This document shows, piece by piece, positions 16,411 to 26,082 of a stretch of DNA of 64,000 bases; positions within the stretch are counted from its first letter, which is position 1; every line of letters begins with the position of its first letter. Below the pieces are notes generated by a model. The model saw only the letters and a program-made list of their open reading frames with translations, did not search any database and had not been told where the DNA came from. Where the stretch lies: positions 124,001 through 188,000 of the forward strand of contig NZ_BPMK01000010.1 of assembly GCF_019656455.1 (NCBI RefSeq), given 5' to 3'. The position numbers and the translations under genes were made by a program. The DNA comes from Noviherbaspirillum aridicola (lineage in GTDB: Bacteria; Pseudomonadota; Gammaproteobacteria; Burkholderiales; Burkholderiaceae_D).

Positions 16411-18615
16411 TTAACCATCGACTTGTAGCGAGGCAGTGAATGCGTCGCACGCAAGTGCTGGCGCAAACAAGAAGCCCTGCATCAGGGAACACCCGGCCGC
16501 CTCCAGGTAAGCGGCCTGCTCGGTGGTCTCCACGCCCTCGGCAATCACCTTTAGAGACATGGCGTTGGCAATCGAGATTACCGCGAGGACCATCGGATAA
16601 TGCCCACCCGGATCGACGATGTCGCGCACGAACGAGCGGTCGATCTTGAGCGTATGGACGGGAAACCGCTGCAGATACGCAAGCGAAGAATAGCCCGTCC
16701 CGAAATCATCGACCGCGATGGAGACCCCGATATCAGCCAGGGCGCTCAACTGCATCACCGCATTCTGCGGATTGGAGATGAACACATTCTCTGTAATCTC
16801 GACCTCCAACTGGGAGGAGGGGATGCCATGCGCACGCAGCGCGTGGGCGATCCGCGTACCGATATCGCCCCTATCAAAACATTGCGGCGAGAGGTTGATC
16901 GATATGCGCTCGATGCTGTGATTGGAATTGTTCCACTTCTGGAGGTCCCGGCAAACGTTGTCGATGAGCCATGCGGTCATAAGGCGCATCAACCCGTTTT
17001 CTTCCACAAACGGAAGAAACTCGCCGGCCGCGAGAATGCCGCGCTCGGGATGGTTCCAGCGCAACAGGGCCTCTGCCCCCACAATGCGGCGCGTGCCGAC
17101 AGCGATTTGGGGCTGATAGTAGACCTCCAGCTGGTTGAGTTCGATGGCACGATGCAGCGCGTGAACTACCGAGACCTTTTCATTGGCCGCGGCCTCCATC
17201 TGTGCATCGTAAAATTGATGGCCGTTCTTGCCGGCGACCTTGACCTGATACATTGCGATGTCGGCGTGGCGCAACAGATCCTCCATCGTTGTGCCGTCTT
17301 CGGGGAAGAGTGCAATACCAATGCTGGCGGAGAGGTGCACCACCTGACCGCCCAGTTCGAACGGCTGCTCCAACGACCAGAGGAATTTTTGAGCAATGGT
17401 GGCAGCATCGTCGCGCCGCTTGACCTCGGGCAGCAGTAACGCGAACTCATCGCCACCCACCCGCGCCAGCGTATCGCCTTTGCGCAAGTTACTGCGCATA
17501 CGTTGTGCGACTTGCTGAAGCAGTTGGTCTCCCATGTGATGTCCGAGCGTGTCGTTGACCAGCTTAAATCCATCCAGGTCGACGAACATGACGGCAATGC
17601 CCGTGTTGTTACGCGATGCGTGGATGGTCGCCAGGTCCAGACGATCCTTGAACAGCGCGCGATTCGGAAGGTCCGTCAGCACGTCGTGGTATGCCTGGTA
17701 CAGGATGCGGCGTTCCGCGCGCTTGAGGTCGGTAATGTCACGTGCGACGCCGAACGTCCCGAACAGCTGCGGTTCTTTGTCAGTGGCAGCCTTTGTGTAC
17801 AGCGCGGTCGAGTTGAACGAAATCGTCAGCAACGTGTTGTCGAAGACCATTTGTTCGCCCATTGCGTTGCATGACTTCATACGTAGCTCGACGTTGCGAG
17901 AGGCCCGGTCGCCCACCCGACGCTCCTGGAAGACGTAGCGCGCCCTGTCCAGATCCTCTTCGTGGACGATCGAAGAGTAATGCTCGCCGATTAGCTGGTC
18001 ACGCGTGTAGCCCAGCAGGTGCTGGGCCCGATCATTGACATAGGTGAAGTGGCCGTCGGGGTCCAGCGTGTAGATGATGTCGGGCAGGCTGTCGACGAGA
18101 TAGCGGTACATGCGCTCCGAGCATTCGAGACGATGGCGCATTTCCTCCTGCTCGATCTGCAGTTGGCGCTTCTGCAGCGCTTGGCCGACCGCGTTGATCA
18201 GTTCTTCCGATCGGAAAGGCTTGCGCAGGTAGTTGATGGCGCCGCGCTTGAGCGCGCCAACGGCTGCATCGATATCCTTCTCGCCGCTGACAACGATCAC
18301 CGGCACCTCGATCCCGCTGTGTGCGAGCAGATCCATCGTCTGGTGCCCGTCGATACCTGGCATACGCAGATCCAGTAGCATCAGATCATAGGAGTTGTCC
18401 GATAGCCGCCCGACCGCCTCCAATGCAGAATTGGAGACCTCGACATCGTAGTCAAATGTCGTCAGCAGCGCTCGAATGCTTGATGCAACCCGTGCATCGT
18501 CATCGGTGATCATGATGCGCGGCCGCCCATTCCGGGCCTTCTGCACAATGGGCAGGCCGAGTGCGCTTGCCAGCGCGCCGGAGTATGGTGCACTGGTCAA
18601 AGGGATCGTTGTCAT
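16411..18615 (-). CDS. Response regulator with receiver-PAS-GGDEF-EAL (c-di-GMP turnover)
   Basis: A 734-residue cytoplasmic protein. The receiver domain (about 32-150) has the acidic cluster DDD at 38-40, phosphoacceptor Asp82 (LLDLRMPGIDG) and Lys132. A PAS domain follows (about 170-295). The GGDEF domain is intact (GGDEF 387-391) and has an RxxD inhibitory site five residues before it (RKGD, 378-381). The EAL domain has its signature at 515-517 (GAEALLRW) plus EVEITENVF, VDDFGTGYSSLAYL and IAEGVET. Both the cyclase and phosphodiesterase halves therefore keep key residues. Its start overlaps the stop of the upstream kinase (ATGA), so the kinase is the obvious phosphodonor. Cyclic di-GMP commonly controls exopolysaccharide export, which makes the EPS cargo of the same island a plausible target. 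Confidence 0.93.
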   Translation of the reverse strand: MTTIPLTSAPYSGALASALGLPIVQKARNGRPRIMITDDDARVASSIRALLTTFDYDVEVSNSALEAVGRLSDNSYDLMLLDLRMPGIDGHQTMDLLAHSGIEVPVIVVSGEKDIDAAVGALKRGAINYLRKPFRSEELINAVGQALQKRQLQIEQEEMRHRLECSERMYRYLVDSLPDIIYTLDPDGHFTYVNDRAQHLLGYTRDQLIGEHYSSIVHEEDLDRARYVFQERRVGDRASRNVELRMKSCNAMGEQMVFDNTLLTISFNSTALYTKAATDKEPQLFGTFGVARDITDLKRAERRILYQAYHDVLTDLPNRALFKDRLDLATIHASRNNTGIAVMFVDLDGFKLVNDTLGHHMGDQLLQQVAQRMRSNLRKGDTLARVGGDEFALLLPEVKRRDDAATIAQKFLWSLEQPFELGGQVVHLSASIGIALFPEDGTTMEDLLRHADIAMYQVKVAGKNGHQFYDAQMEAAANEKVSVVHALHRAIELNQLEVYYQPQIAVGTRRIVGAEALLRWNHPERGILAAGEFLPFVEENGLMRLMTAWLIDNVCRDLQKWNNSNHSIERISINLSPQCFDRGDIGTRIAHALRAHGIPSSQLEVEITENVFISNPQNAVMQLSALADIGVSIAVDDFGTGYSSLAYLQRFPVHTLKIDRSFVRDIVDPGGHYPMVLAVISIANAMSLKVIAEGVETTEQAAYLEAAGCSLMQGFLFAPALACDAFTASLQVDG

Positions 18616-20768
18616 GAAGCGCCCTGTGTAAGCGCGGTGGCGGGCCGCCCTGAGAGGGGCGACAGTGGCAACAACAACTCAAAGGACGTTCCTTCTCTAC
18701 TGCTTTGGCAATAGATCTGTCCGCCGATTTTTCTGATCAGGCCGTGGACAATGCTCAGGCCGAGACCTCTGTGTTCGCTGCCCTTGGTCGTTTCCACGGG
18801 CTGAAAAAGCCGTTCCAACACTTGCGGCGGAATTCCCGTTCCGTCATCCCTTACCGTGATCGACAGGTAGAGTATATTTTCCCTGCTGGTGAAACCATCG
18901 TTGCATACCTGCACTGTTCCCTCTTCGCCGATTGCCTCGACAGCATTCCGAAGCAGATTCAGGAAGATCTGCTTGAGCATGCCCCTGTCGCACGCCACCT
19001 GGAGTGCTGGATCAATCGTGTCGGCCAGCAGCCGCACTCCGGACGGTACCATTTCCGACTCGCGCAGCATTGTAACGACATCGTGAACGATGGCGGCCGG
19101 ATGCGCACCGGCTTGCTTTGCCGCCGGCTCCACGTTGGACAGTCCCCCGACCAGATCGCTGACACGATCGATTTCCTCCTGCAGGATTGCGATCTCCTGG
19201 CTCACTGACTGTTTTTTCTCGATCTTGCGTTCTAGAACGGACAAGTAGTTGCGGATGATCGACAGCGGATTGTTCACCTCGTGCGCAATCTCGCGGGCGG
19301 CCTGTCGAAACCCTCTTACTATCTCGCGGTCTTCGAGAGTGTTTGGCACAGGTGCGGAGACTGTCTCTCGCGTTCTCTCTCGGAGCATCGCTCCGGCATG
19401 TTCGCCGAACAGGCGCAGCAGCTCGACACGGTGGGTGAGTGAAAGCGCGAGCGCCGCGTCGGCGGCGCCGACCAGAATGCCGTAATAACCTTCACCGTCG
19501 ACGATGGGCAGTGTCACCAAATGGGTGCAGTCCAACACGCGCACAAGCTGGTCCTCGAATATGCTGAGGCTGCCCTCGGCCGCCGCCAAGTAGGTTACTT
19601 CCCGGCGTAGCAGGGTTTCGTTCAGGCGCGTCGTGGCAGACAACGGCATCGTAAACTCGGCCAGGCGTTGGTCAGCCTCCGTCGCACTTACACAACGCAA
19701 CACGCGATCCGCCTTGTCCATTTGCAGGATTGCGGCGCGAGTGAAACCGAACAATACCGTGGCTGCACGCGTGACCGCTCTCGGTGCATCCGCTGAGTCT
19801 TCAGCGTGGCCCAGACACCGGCTCAGCTCTTGCGACAGCGCCATGTCGCGCATCTGATTCTGGATTATCGTGACGGCCGGGTCGGGCGCCGTGAAAACCG
19901 GCGGAAGGCGTGGGGAGGCGTCGGCAAGTGCCGCAGGATCGATCCCCACGTGCCGCGCGAGCTGATCGACGTGTATGCGGGTCTGCTGTTCAATCTGCTC
20001 GATCGGGCCTGCCTTCAGACCCAACAGAGCAGCCGCTGCCAGGACACGGGTCTCGCCACGGTTTTTCCGTGGCATATGGTGAGCAAGGGCGACAATCCGT
20101 AGCAGCGGATGGGTGGAAACCAGCCGGGTTTCATGCTCATGGTGATAGCGGATAGCGTCGGCGACAAATGACTCCAGCCGCCACTGTTCTGCCAACCAGG
20201 CGCCTGCTTCAGCATGTGTGAGCCCGAGGCTGTCCGTCTCGTCTCGTATCAGGGACTCGTCATCCGGAAGATGGAAGTGGTCGCTGTACTGTTCTGGCGC
20301 AGCCGCCAGTAGCGCGAGACGGCCGACATCGTGCAGCAGCCCTGCCAGGTACGCCTCGTCGACGCGCTGATAGCCGATGGCCATCGCAATTTCGCGCGCT
20401 GCCACCGCGGCGTGTAACGAATGCGCCCAAAAATGACGCAGGTCGATTGCGCTGTTACGTCCGAGCGGCCCAAACGCCTGGAACACGGCCTCGCTGATCA
20501 CGATCGTCTTGACCATGTTGGTGCCAATCGCCATCAGTGACTGCTTAAGATTCATTGCAGTCTCCCTCCGTCGGAACATGGCGCTGGAGGCGACCTCCAG
20601 GATACGGACGGTCAGGCCCGGATCCTGCCGGATCAGCGTTGCAAGTTCTGGCAGCCCCATGTTCTCTTGTCGACACAGTTCCAGCAGCTTCGCAAGCACT
20701 TGCGGCACCGCAGGCAGTCGTATCCTTCGGAGACGGTCAACGATGTCGGAATCGGCAAGCGCTTTCAT
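18612..20768 (-). CDS. HDOD-GAF-histidine kinase hybrid sensor
   Basis: 718 residues, soluble (no membrane segment). The N-terminal HDOD domain (about 15-210) starts RLRRIRLPAVPQVLAKLLEL and keeps a His-Asp pair at 146-147 (GLLHDVGRLAL). A GAF-like middle region spans about 325-465. The kinase has a dimerisation helix with phospho-His496 (REIAHEVNNPLSIIRNYLS) and an ATPase domain with DDGTGIPPQVLERLF and HRGLGLSIVHGLI. It should autophosphorylate in response to an unknown cytoplasmic cue and pass phosphate to the receiver-GGDEF-EAL protein encoded immediately downstream, to which it is translationally coupled. HDOD-kinase fusions of this kind are common in betaproteobacterial signalling; the stimulus cannot be read from sequence. 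Confidence 0.92.
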   Translation of the reverse strand: MKALADSDIVDRLRRIRLPAVPQVLAKLLELCRQENMGLPELATLIRQDPGLTVRILEVASSAMFRRRETAMNLKQSLMAIGTNMVKTIVISEAVFQAFGPLGRNSAIDLRHFWAHSLHAAVAAREIAMAIGYQRVDEAYLAGLLHDVGRLALLAAAPEQYSDHFHLPDDESLIRDETDSLGLTHAEAGAWLAEQWRLESFVADAIRYHHEHETRLVSTHPLLRIVALAHHMPRKNRGETRVLAAAALLGLKAGPIEQIEQQTRIHVDQLARHVGIDPAALADASPRLPPVFTAPDPAVTIIQNQMRDMALSQELSRCLGHAEDSADAPRAVTRAATVLFGFTRAAILQMDKADRVLRCVSATEADQRLAEFTMPLSATTRLNETLLRREVTYLAAAEGSLSIFEDQLVRVLDCTHLVTLPIVDGEGYYGILVGAADAALALSLTHRVELLRLFGEHAGAMLRERTRETVSAPVPNTLEDREIVRGFRQAAREIAHEVNNPLSIIRNYLSVLERKIEKKQSVSQEIAILQEEIDRVSDLVGGLSNVEPAAKQAGAHPAAIVHDVVTMLRESEMVPSGVRLLADTIDPALQVACDRGMLKQIFLNLLRNAVEAIGEEGTVQVCNDGFTSRENILYLSITVRDDGTGIPPQVLERLFQPVETTKGSEHRGLGLSIVHGLIRKIGGQIYCQSSREGTSFELLLPLSPLSGRPATALTQGAS

Positions 20769-21067
20769 GGTCAGCGGTGGATGAAAGAGGAGGTGTTCTC
20801 ATATATTAACATCAGTGTTTCTGACAGGCATTCACGCTGTTCTACTTTTTGTATCTATTCCCCGCTGCTAGCTAGAAGCATCGCATTAAGAGTTGGCCTA
20901 TTCTTTCGCTGTTGGAACAGGAATCATGAAGCTTAGTCGTTCGACTAATGCGTGAATATCCCGTGTTTATGGGATGCGGCGTTGCGGGATTTGATGTGGC
21001 GTTTCGTGTCCTATGCGCCGTCCGACAGCCTCATCTTGTCCCTATACTTTTAGGTAGGCTGCCTAGG
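20769..21067. other. A/T-richer spacer upstream of the kinase operon
   Basis: About 300 bp of lower-GC sequence that should contain the kinase operon promoter (minus strand). No gene or clear promoter boxes recognised; it runs into an IS3 remnant. Confidence 0.4.
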
Positions 21068-21480
21068 ATGCAGCAGCAATTCGATGTGGCAGAGCTCAAT
21101 TGCGTACGGGTTACCCATATCACGCCCATCCGTACCCATGATCATTGGCTTTTCTTGGCTACGGTCATCGATTTATTCTCACGAGGAGTAGTAGGTTGGT
21201 CAATACAAGCCAGGATGGACCGGGAGCTGGCATTGAACGCATACTGATGCGATATGGCGTCGTCAGCTAATGCAGTCCGTGACGGTACATTTCGACTAGG
21301 ACAGCCAGTTCAGCAGTTATGACTGGTAGGACTTCATGAAGGCTCACAACCTGCAGGCAGCATGAGCGTGGGAATTGCCAATTTAGTGGCAGAGAGTTTT
21401 TTCCAGCTGCGGAAACGGGGAGCGGATAAGACGCGGTATCTGCAGCACGGGGGAAGAAGCACGTCAGGACGAGGAACGCT
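21068..21480 (+). pseudogene. Degraded IS3-family transposase (OrfB) remnant
   Basis: The frame reads RVTHITPIRTHDHWLFLAT and VIDLFSRGVVGWSIQARMD, the DDE-domain core of IS3-family OrfB; canonical copies read D-I-T-Y where this one has H-I-T-P. After a stop, broken frames still show the downstream part (AESFFQL, then KRG...). Inactivating stops, frameshifts and missing ends show that it is a dead insertion sequence. No terminal inverted repeats found. Confidence 0.8.
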
Positions 21481-22140
21481 TGGCTATTGAGGTGGGAGAG
21501 TCGCTCCGTAACCAGGACGCGATTCTGACGCTATCACGGTCGATGCGCTTTTATGGCAAGCCTGCCTTTCGGGTTGGTCGCCCGGCCGGCGAATCGCAGG
21601 GAGCGCGGCAGACCGTGAAGCCCTCGACGCTCAAGAATAGGGCGTGCGCGGGAAAGAGAGAAGCGGCTTGTTCCGGGGAGCGGTGCACACCGTGGCGCTT
21701 TGATCGAGGGCGGCGGTCAGGCGCGCAAAGATGGGCCAGTCCACAACCCCTTAAACCCCTGCCTGACGATGCCGTGATTGTTCGTCTGCCCAAAGTGCCC
21801 CGCGACTGCTGACTGTTTGGCAAAATTCCTACAGTCAAGTACACTTCCATACCGTTTGTATGTTGCGTGTGGACGCACGGCGTCCGCGCTGGTCCCGCCC
21901 TAGCGGCGCGGTGAGCCGGGTTCGCTCGATACCGCTACAGACGTACGCCTGGTTATTGGTAGATGGTACGGCTGGATAGGTAGCTATGAAGTTTAATCAA
22001 CATGCATTGGAGACAACGCGCCCATTACCGGGGTTGCTGCGCTCTCCATACACGAGCACGCGACGACTGCCTTCGGATTGCCGGCGGGGCCAATGGCAGA
22101 AACTGGATTTGAGCATTGAGGTGCCGCAGGCGGTTGGGGC
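21481..22140. other. 660-bp region without a supported gene
   Basis: Follows the IS3 remnant and precedes the acyltransferase. Overlapping open frames (for example 21480-21812 plus and 21551-21850 minus) have low-complexity Arg-rich composition and no ribosome-binding site. Probably decayed mobile-element or intergenic sequence. Confidence 0.4.
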
Positions 22141-23394
22141 ATGATGAACGCTCGTCAGTTTGAAGGACTCGACTGGCTGAGGTTTGGACTGGCCTGTTAT
22201 CTCATCCTGTTCCATACCGCGCGCAGTTATGTGGAAGGACCCTCGGGCCTCTTTGGGCTCCTCTCGCTGGGGAACTTTGCGACCTCCTGTTTTTTTGTGC
22301 TCTCGGGTTTTCTGCTGACGTGGGTGTACGTGGCGGTGCGTTCGTCTGCGCCGATCGGGCGCCGCGCATTCCTGATCAACCGGCTGTCGGCGCTGTACCC
22401 GCTGCATCTGCTGACGTTTGCGCTGGCCTTTCTGATCGCATTCGTCAACAAGGCAGGCGTGGGCGCGGTCGTTGCGCGTGTCTCGCCTTTCTCGGATGAG
22501 TACCGCACGCTGGGTGGGCTGGAGACGACGTTCAACGTGGTCAACCACCTGACCCTCACCCATGCCTGGAACCCGGCTTACCTAATTTTCAACGTGCCAT
22601 CGTGGTCGATCTCGGCATTGCTGTTCTTTTACCTGCTGTTCCCATTCATCGCGGTCCGGTTGTTTCGGGTACAGCAGCATGTCGCCGTCCTGCTGGCCCT
22701 GGGGATCCTGTTTGCAATCCCCGGGGTGGTGGTAACCCTCTTCGCATGGTATGACCCGATCATCTTTGGTGTACTCCACCGCAATCCCTTGCTGCGTCTG
22801 CCATTGTTTCTCGCGGGGATCATCCTTTGCTCCATGTATGTGGCTCGTGTCCGGTCGGGGCAGGACGCACTCGACTGGCGCGCGACGGCTGGTCTGTCCA
22901 TCCTTCTCGTGGTGTCGTTGACAGCGGCTGGCGTGCTTTTGGCAGGCAAACCGGTGGTGCCGCCGGCATTCATCAATACCGGCCTTTACTACCTGCCGGC
23001 GCTCGCCACAGTCTGGATGGCCGCGCACTGGGCCGGAAGCGGCCATCCGCGGTCGGCGTATTGGGCGTCGCGCCTAGGAAAGGCTTCCCTTTCCATGTTT
23101 GCGCTGCATCTACCGCTGTTTCGCGTCCTGCTGCGCATCGAATTCCTTGCGGTGGACTATCTACCCAGACTCATCACCGGTAAGGGTTTGGCGCACATCG
23201 TTCCGCAGACGGATTACACGCCGGTCCCGTTGCTGTATCCGCTCTACTTCCTGATTATCGTTGCGGCGTCTGTCGCGTTACAGGAACGTGTGGTGGATCC
23301 GGTCCAAGCGTACGTCAAGCGCCGCTTCGTGCGCCCGGGTACGGCCGGCCCGGCTGTTCGCGAAAAGAGCCCGGGTTCAATCAGCACCGCATGA
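22141..23394 (+). CDS. Acyltransferase family 3 (OafA/YrhL-like) membrane protein
   Basis: A 417-residue polytopic inner-membrane protein. The N-terminus FEGLDWLRFGLACYLILFHT contains the Arg and His typical of acyltransferase-3 proteins (R-x10-H style), and about ten hydrophobic segments follow (e.g. ATSCFFVLSGFLLTWVYV). Members transfer acetyl or other acyl groups from cytoplasmic donors to sugars of surface polysaccharides. Here it sits between two IS3 remnants, 2.7 kb before the EpsL gene, so O-acylation of the island-encoded polymer is the likely but unproven job. The start is the first of two consecutive ATGs; no strong ribosome-binding site precedes it. It may be transcribed alone. Confidence 0.85.
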   Translation: MMNARQFEGLDWLRFGLACYLILFHTARSYVEGPSGLFGLLSLGNFATSCFFVLSGFLLTWVYVAVRSSAPIGRRAFLINRLSALYPLHLLTFALAFLIAFVNKAGVGAVVARVSPFSDEYRTLGGLETTFNVVNHLTLTHAWNPAYLIFNVPSWSISALLFFYLLFPFIAVRLFRVQQHVAVLLALGILFAIPGVVVTLFAWYDPIIFGVLHRNPLLRLPLFLAGIILCSMYVARVRSGQDALDWRATAGLSILLVVSLTAAGVLLAGKPVVPPAFINTGLYYLPALATVWMAAHWAGSGHPRSAYWASRLGKASLSMFALHLPLFRVLLRIEFLAVDYLPRLITGKGLAHIVPQTDYTPVPLLYPLYFLIIVAASVALQERVVDPVQAYVKRRFVRPGTAGPAVREKSPGSISTA

Positions 23395-23937
23395 GGCAAC
23401 GAGCAACGACTTAGGGAGGGGCGGGAACTATCACGCGCGGTGTTACGAACGTCAGGTGGAGACCCTGTCTGCGATACTGAAGGCTACATCAGCACTGACT
23501 GCAACGGGTGAAACATGGCACAGCAACAGGTCGATGATCTCTCCATTCGGATAGTCCCGTTCGCGCCGCGATCGTCCGGCGCTCCGTATTCAGCAGTTCC
23601 GCGAGGCGGCTCAGGCCTATGCTGCTCGCTGGGCACGGGCAGATAATCACATTGACGGAGGAAGGGGGAAGTTTGCCGCGGCCTATATAGAAGAATTAAC
23701 GCATGGGATGTACCCAGCATGGTTAAATTCCGTTGGAATAACGTTAAGTCATTAGATTTTTCGGCCAGTGGTCATAACGTGGCGATCGAAAACATGATGT
23801 ATCGCCAGTCCCTGATCTACTGATGGCTAATTCATATCCGGAAGTCGAACTTGCGCTGGGCATCGGTCGGCTTTGAGAGTTGTCCGCGTGACGTTTGTGA
23901 TCGAGACCCGTGACCGAACCCACCGGGCCGCAGCCCT
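23395..23937. other. 543-bp region without a supported gene
   Basis: Between the acyltransferase and an IS3 fragment. No recognisable protein in any frame; probably eroded mobile-element sequence. Confidence 0.4.
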
Positions 23938-24141
23938 TGGCAGAACGGATTTGTCGAGAGCTTCAACGGAAAACTACGCGACGAGTGCCTGAACCGCCAG
24001 TGGTTCGTCAACCGCCGCCATGCGAAGTCCGTGATCGAGAAATGGCGACAGTTTTATAACAACGAGCGACGGCATTCTGCGCTCGACAATCGCACCCCGG
24101 CCGCAGTCCGCCAGATGCGACGGAAAAATCAGACTGCTTGA
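23938..24141 (+). pseudogene. IS3-family transposase C-terminal fragment
   Basis: The frame reads QNGFVESFNGKLRDECLN, then RHAKSVIEKWRQFYNNERRHSALDNRTPAA, and ends in TGA at 24139-24141. This is the third acidic motif region and C-terminus of an IS3-family OrfB of a different subgroup from the remnant at 21068. No N-terminal part or OrfA is present, so it is a fragment. Confidence 0.85.
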
Positions 24142-24360
24142 ACCCGAAGACTAACCTTGGACTGGCTACAAATTCCTCTATCAGTGCAACAGAAGTAGTT
24201 GGCAGCTTGGCAGTCACGCGCACTGCACCTGTTACCCGGGCGAGGTAAATGGCAGATGCAAGCTATGGGTTAGACTAACCGCCTAATTCATCCTCCACAA
24301 AGCTTTGGCTGATTTTCGTCCCTTTGCTGCTACGCGCCCCTGCTACGGCTTCATGGGAAG

Positions 24361-24388
24361 TCAAAAATCGCCCGGCAAGCCGGGCGAT
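24361..24388 (-). terminator. Rho-independent terminator of the first PEP-CTERM gene
   Basis: Stem ATCGCCCGG / CCGGGCGAT with a 4-nt loop and an A run at 24363-24367, which reads as a U run on the minus-strand transcript. It lies 10 nt beyond the PEP-CTERM stop codon. Confidence 0.8.
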
Positions 24389-24398
24389 GCGCGTGTCG

Positions 24399-24947
24399 TT
24401 AAACAGGGTGGCGGGAGGCACCACCGCGGCGGGACGCAAAGGCGAGCACACCCAAGCCTAGCAACAGCATGGCGTAGGTCGAGGGTTCCGGAACCGGGCT
24501 CGACACCGGCGGCAGCGCCGTCAGGTTCAGGTTGTACGAACCCGAGAACCCTTGTGTGCCGGTGCCGGAGACGACGAACCGGTAGCTGCCGGACGACAGT
24601 GCGGTACTGGCCAGAGACCAGGAATCCTTTGTGTCGGAGAACGTGTTGCGGCCCGCGGTGCGGGTGGTGGTGATTGGGTAGCCTGCAGTCGGGGCTCCCA
24701 GCACGACTTCCGCATTGGTCAGCGCGTTGATCAGCTTAAAGCCGGTCAAGTCGAAGCCGCTGCGCTCGATGTTGTTCTTCACCGAATAGGTCGAGGTCAC
24801 GATAGCGTCGATGGTGGCGCTGAAACCCTGGTCAACCGAGAAATTCAGGTTGCTCTGGTCGAACGTGGTCACGGCGCCAGCCGTGGACGCAGTCATGGCG
24901 ATGGACGTGGCGAGTACCGCCCTCGCGAAGTTATGGAGGATGTGCAT
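24399..24947 (-). CDS. PEP-CTERM sorting-domain protein
   Basis: 182 residues. An N-terminal signal peptide (MHILHNFARAVLATSIAMTASTAGA) leads to a beta-rich, Ser/Thr-rich secreted middle. It ends with a sorting signal: PEP at 153-155, a hydrophobic helix (TYAMLLLGLGVLAFA) and an RR cluster. This tripartite tail is the recognition sequence for exosortases, so the protein is a likely client of the XrtB encoded 7 kb away. The ATG follows AAGAAAGGAAAT. A dedicated terminator follows. The mature domain has no recognised family, and its role (matrix or surface protein) is inferred. Confidence 0.88.
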   Translation of the reverse strand: MHILHNFARAVLATSIAMTASTAGAVTTFDQSNLNFSVDQGFSATIDAIVTSTYSVKNNIERSGFDLTGFKLINALTNAEVVLGAPTAGYPITTTRTAGRNTFSDTKDSWSLASTALSSGSYRFVVSGTGTQGFSGSYNLNLTALPPVSSPVPEPSTYAMLLLGLGVLAFASRRGGASRHPV

Positions 24948-25185
24948 AATTTCCTTTCTTAAAAGATGTCAGAACGGAAGTTCCGACAGTTAAGGGTAGC
25001 GGCGAAGAAAGGAAGTGACAATCAATTTCGGCAAAAAAATCACAAAGTTGATGATTCTCTCAAAGCTGAGAATGGGGAACCGCTACGGAAATGTGAGATT
25101 TGTTAATCCGCCGCAAAGCGCGAGTTGAAGTAAGAGTTTCTCGCGGACGGTGTGTGTACCGGCAAGCGGCGACGCCGCCGGTGAA

Positions 25186-25833
25186 TCAGAGCCGAGTCTG
25201 CCTGGACCGGGAAGCTCCGGCCAGTGTGATCACGCCCAAGCCGGCCAGTAGCATCGCCCAGATACCGGGTTCGGGCACAGGTGTAACGTTGAGCGGGGGC
25301 GTCAGGTCTACCGGCGGTGTGGTGACTCGGGCGGGCACGGGCGCACGCGAAGCGCCGCCGACGACTTCCGAGAATGCGCCACCGCTGCTGCCACTGCCGA
25401 GCAGCGCCAAGGTATTAATCCCCCTATCGGTAGGGCCAGCGCGCATCGGGAACGGTGCGGTGCCTGCCTCGACGCCGCGCACGACGTCGTTGAAGCTTGG
25501 TGTGTCGTAGGTCGGATAGTTGACCGAGTCGGTGCCGGTTGGGATTGGCGCATACCCGAGCGGGCGCAGGTCCAGCGACGGTGGCTCGGCGACGTCACGG
25601 CGCCCTGGCGGCGTGAAGAAGTAGGTTAGCCCGTTGTCGGTACTGGCAAAGGCCTTGCGCGAAGCGCCTCCTGAACCTGCCGAGCGCAGGGCGTTCGTGC
25701 CAGAGGACGCCTCGGCACCGATCTCGCGGTTAAAAATCGCCCCATTGGTAACGGCGGCGTGAGCGACAGCGGTTACGACGCCAATACCGATGGCAGCGCT
25801 GATATAGACCTTGGGCGGAATCGACAGGCGCAT
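25186..25833 (-). CDS. PEP-CTERM sorting-domain protein, proline-rich
   Basis: 215 residues with an N-terminal hydrophobic signal (YISAAIGIGVVTAVAHA) and a low-complexity Gly/Ala/Pro-rich middle. The C-terminal signal has PEP at 187-189, the helix GIWAMLLAGLGVITLA and an Arg-containing end. The segment before the signal is a Pro/Val/Thr-rich linker (VTTPPVDLTPPLNVTPVPEP). It is transcribed divergently from epsL, with 249 bp between them that must hold both promoters. It is a likely exosortase substrate. No enzymatic motif seen. Confidence 0.85.
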   Translation of the reverse strand: MRLSIPPKVYISAAIGIGVVTAVAHAAVTNGAIFNREIGAEASSGTNALRSAGSGGASRKAFASTDNGLTYFFTPPGRRDVAEPPSLDLRPLGYAPIPTGTDSVNYPTYDTPSFNDVVRGVEAGTAPFPMRAGPTDRGINTLALLGSGSSGGAFSEVVGGASRAPVPARVTTPPVDLTPPLNVTPVPEPGIWAMLLAGLGVITLAGASRSRQTRL

Positions 25834-26082
25834 GGCGCAAAGTTTTTTCTGAAGACAACCAATAGTAACACTTACTTTCCCAAAAAAAACGCAATTTTTC
25901 GGTGCCGCCGAAGTCGCTTGCCCAAACTACGGGAGAATCGCCGGAACTCTTGCTCACCAGCAATATCCTCAATCGTTCCGGAATCCATTGCGGCGCCGAA
26001 CGAAATGGTTGAGAATACGCAACCGTTACCTCTAGTCACTTCCAATGTTGATAGCGGAAGTGGTCTCCGTTGCGAGATTTTC

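Noticed and set aside
21480-21812. Plus-strand frame after the IS3 remnant as a gene
   Set aside because: Arg-rich low-information sequence, no ribosome-binding site, overlaps an equally open minus-strand frame.
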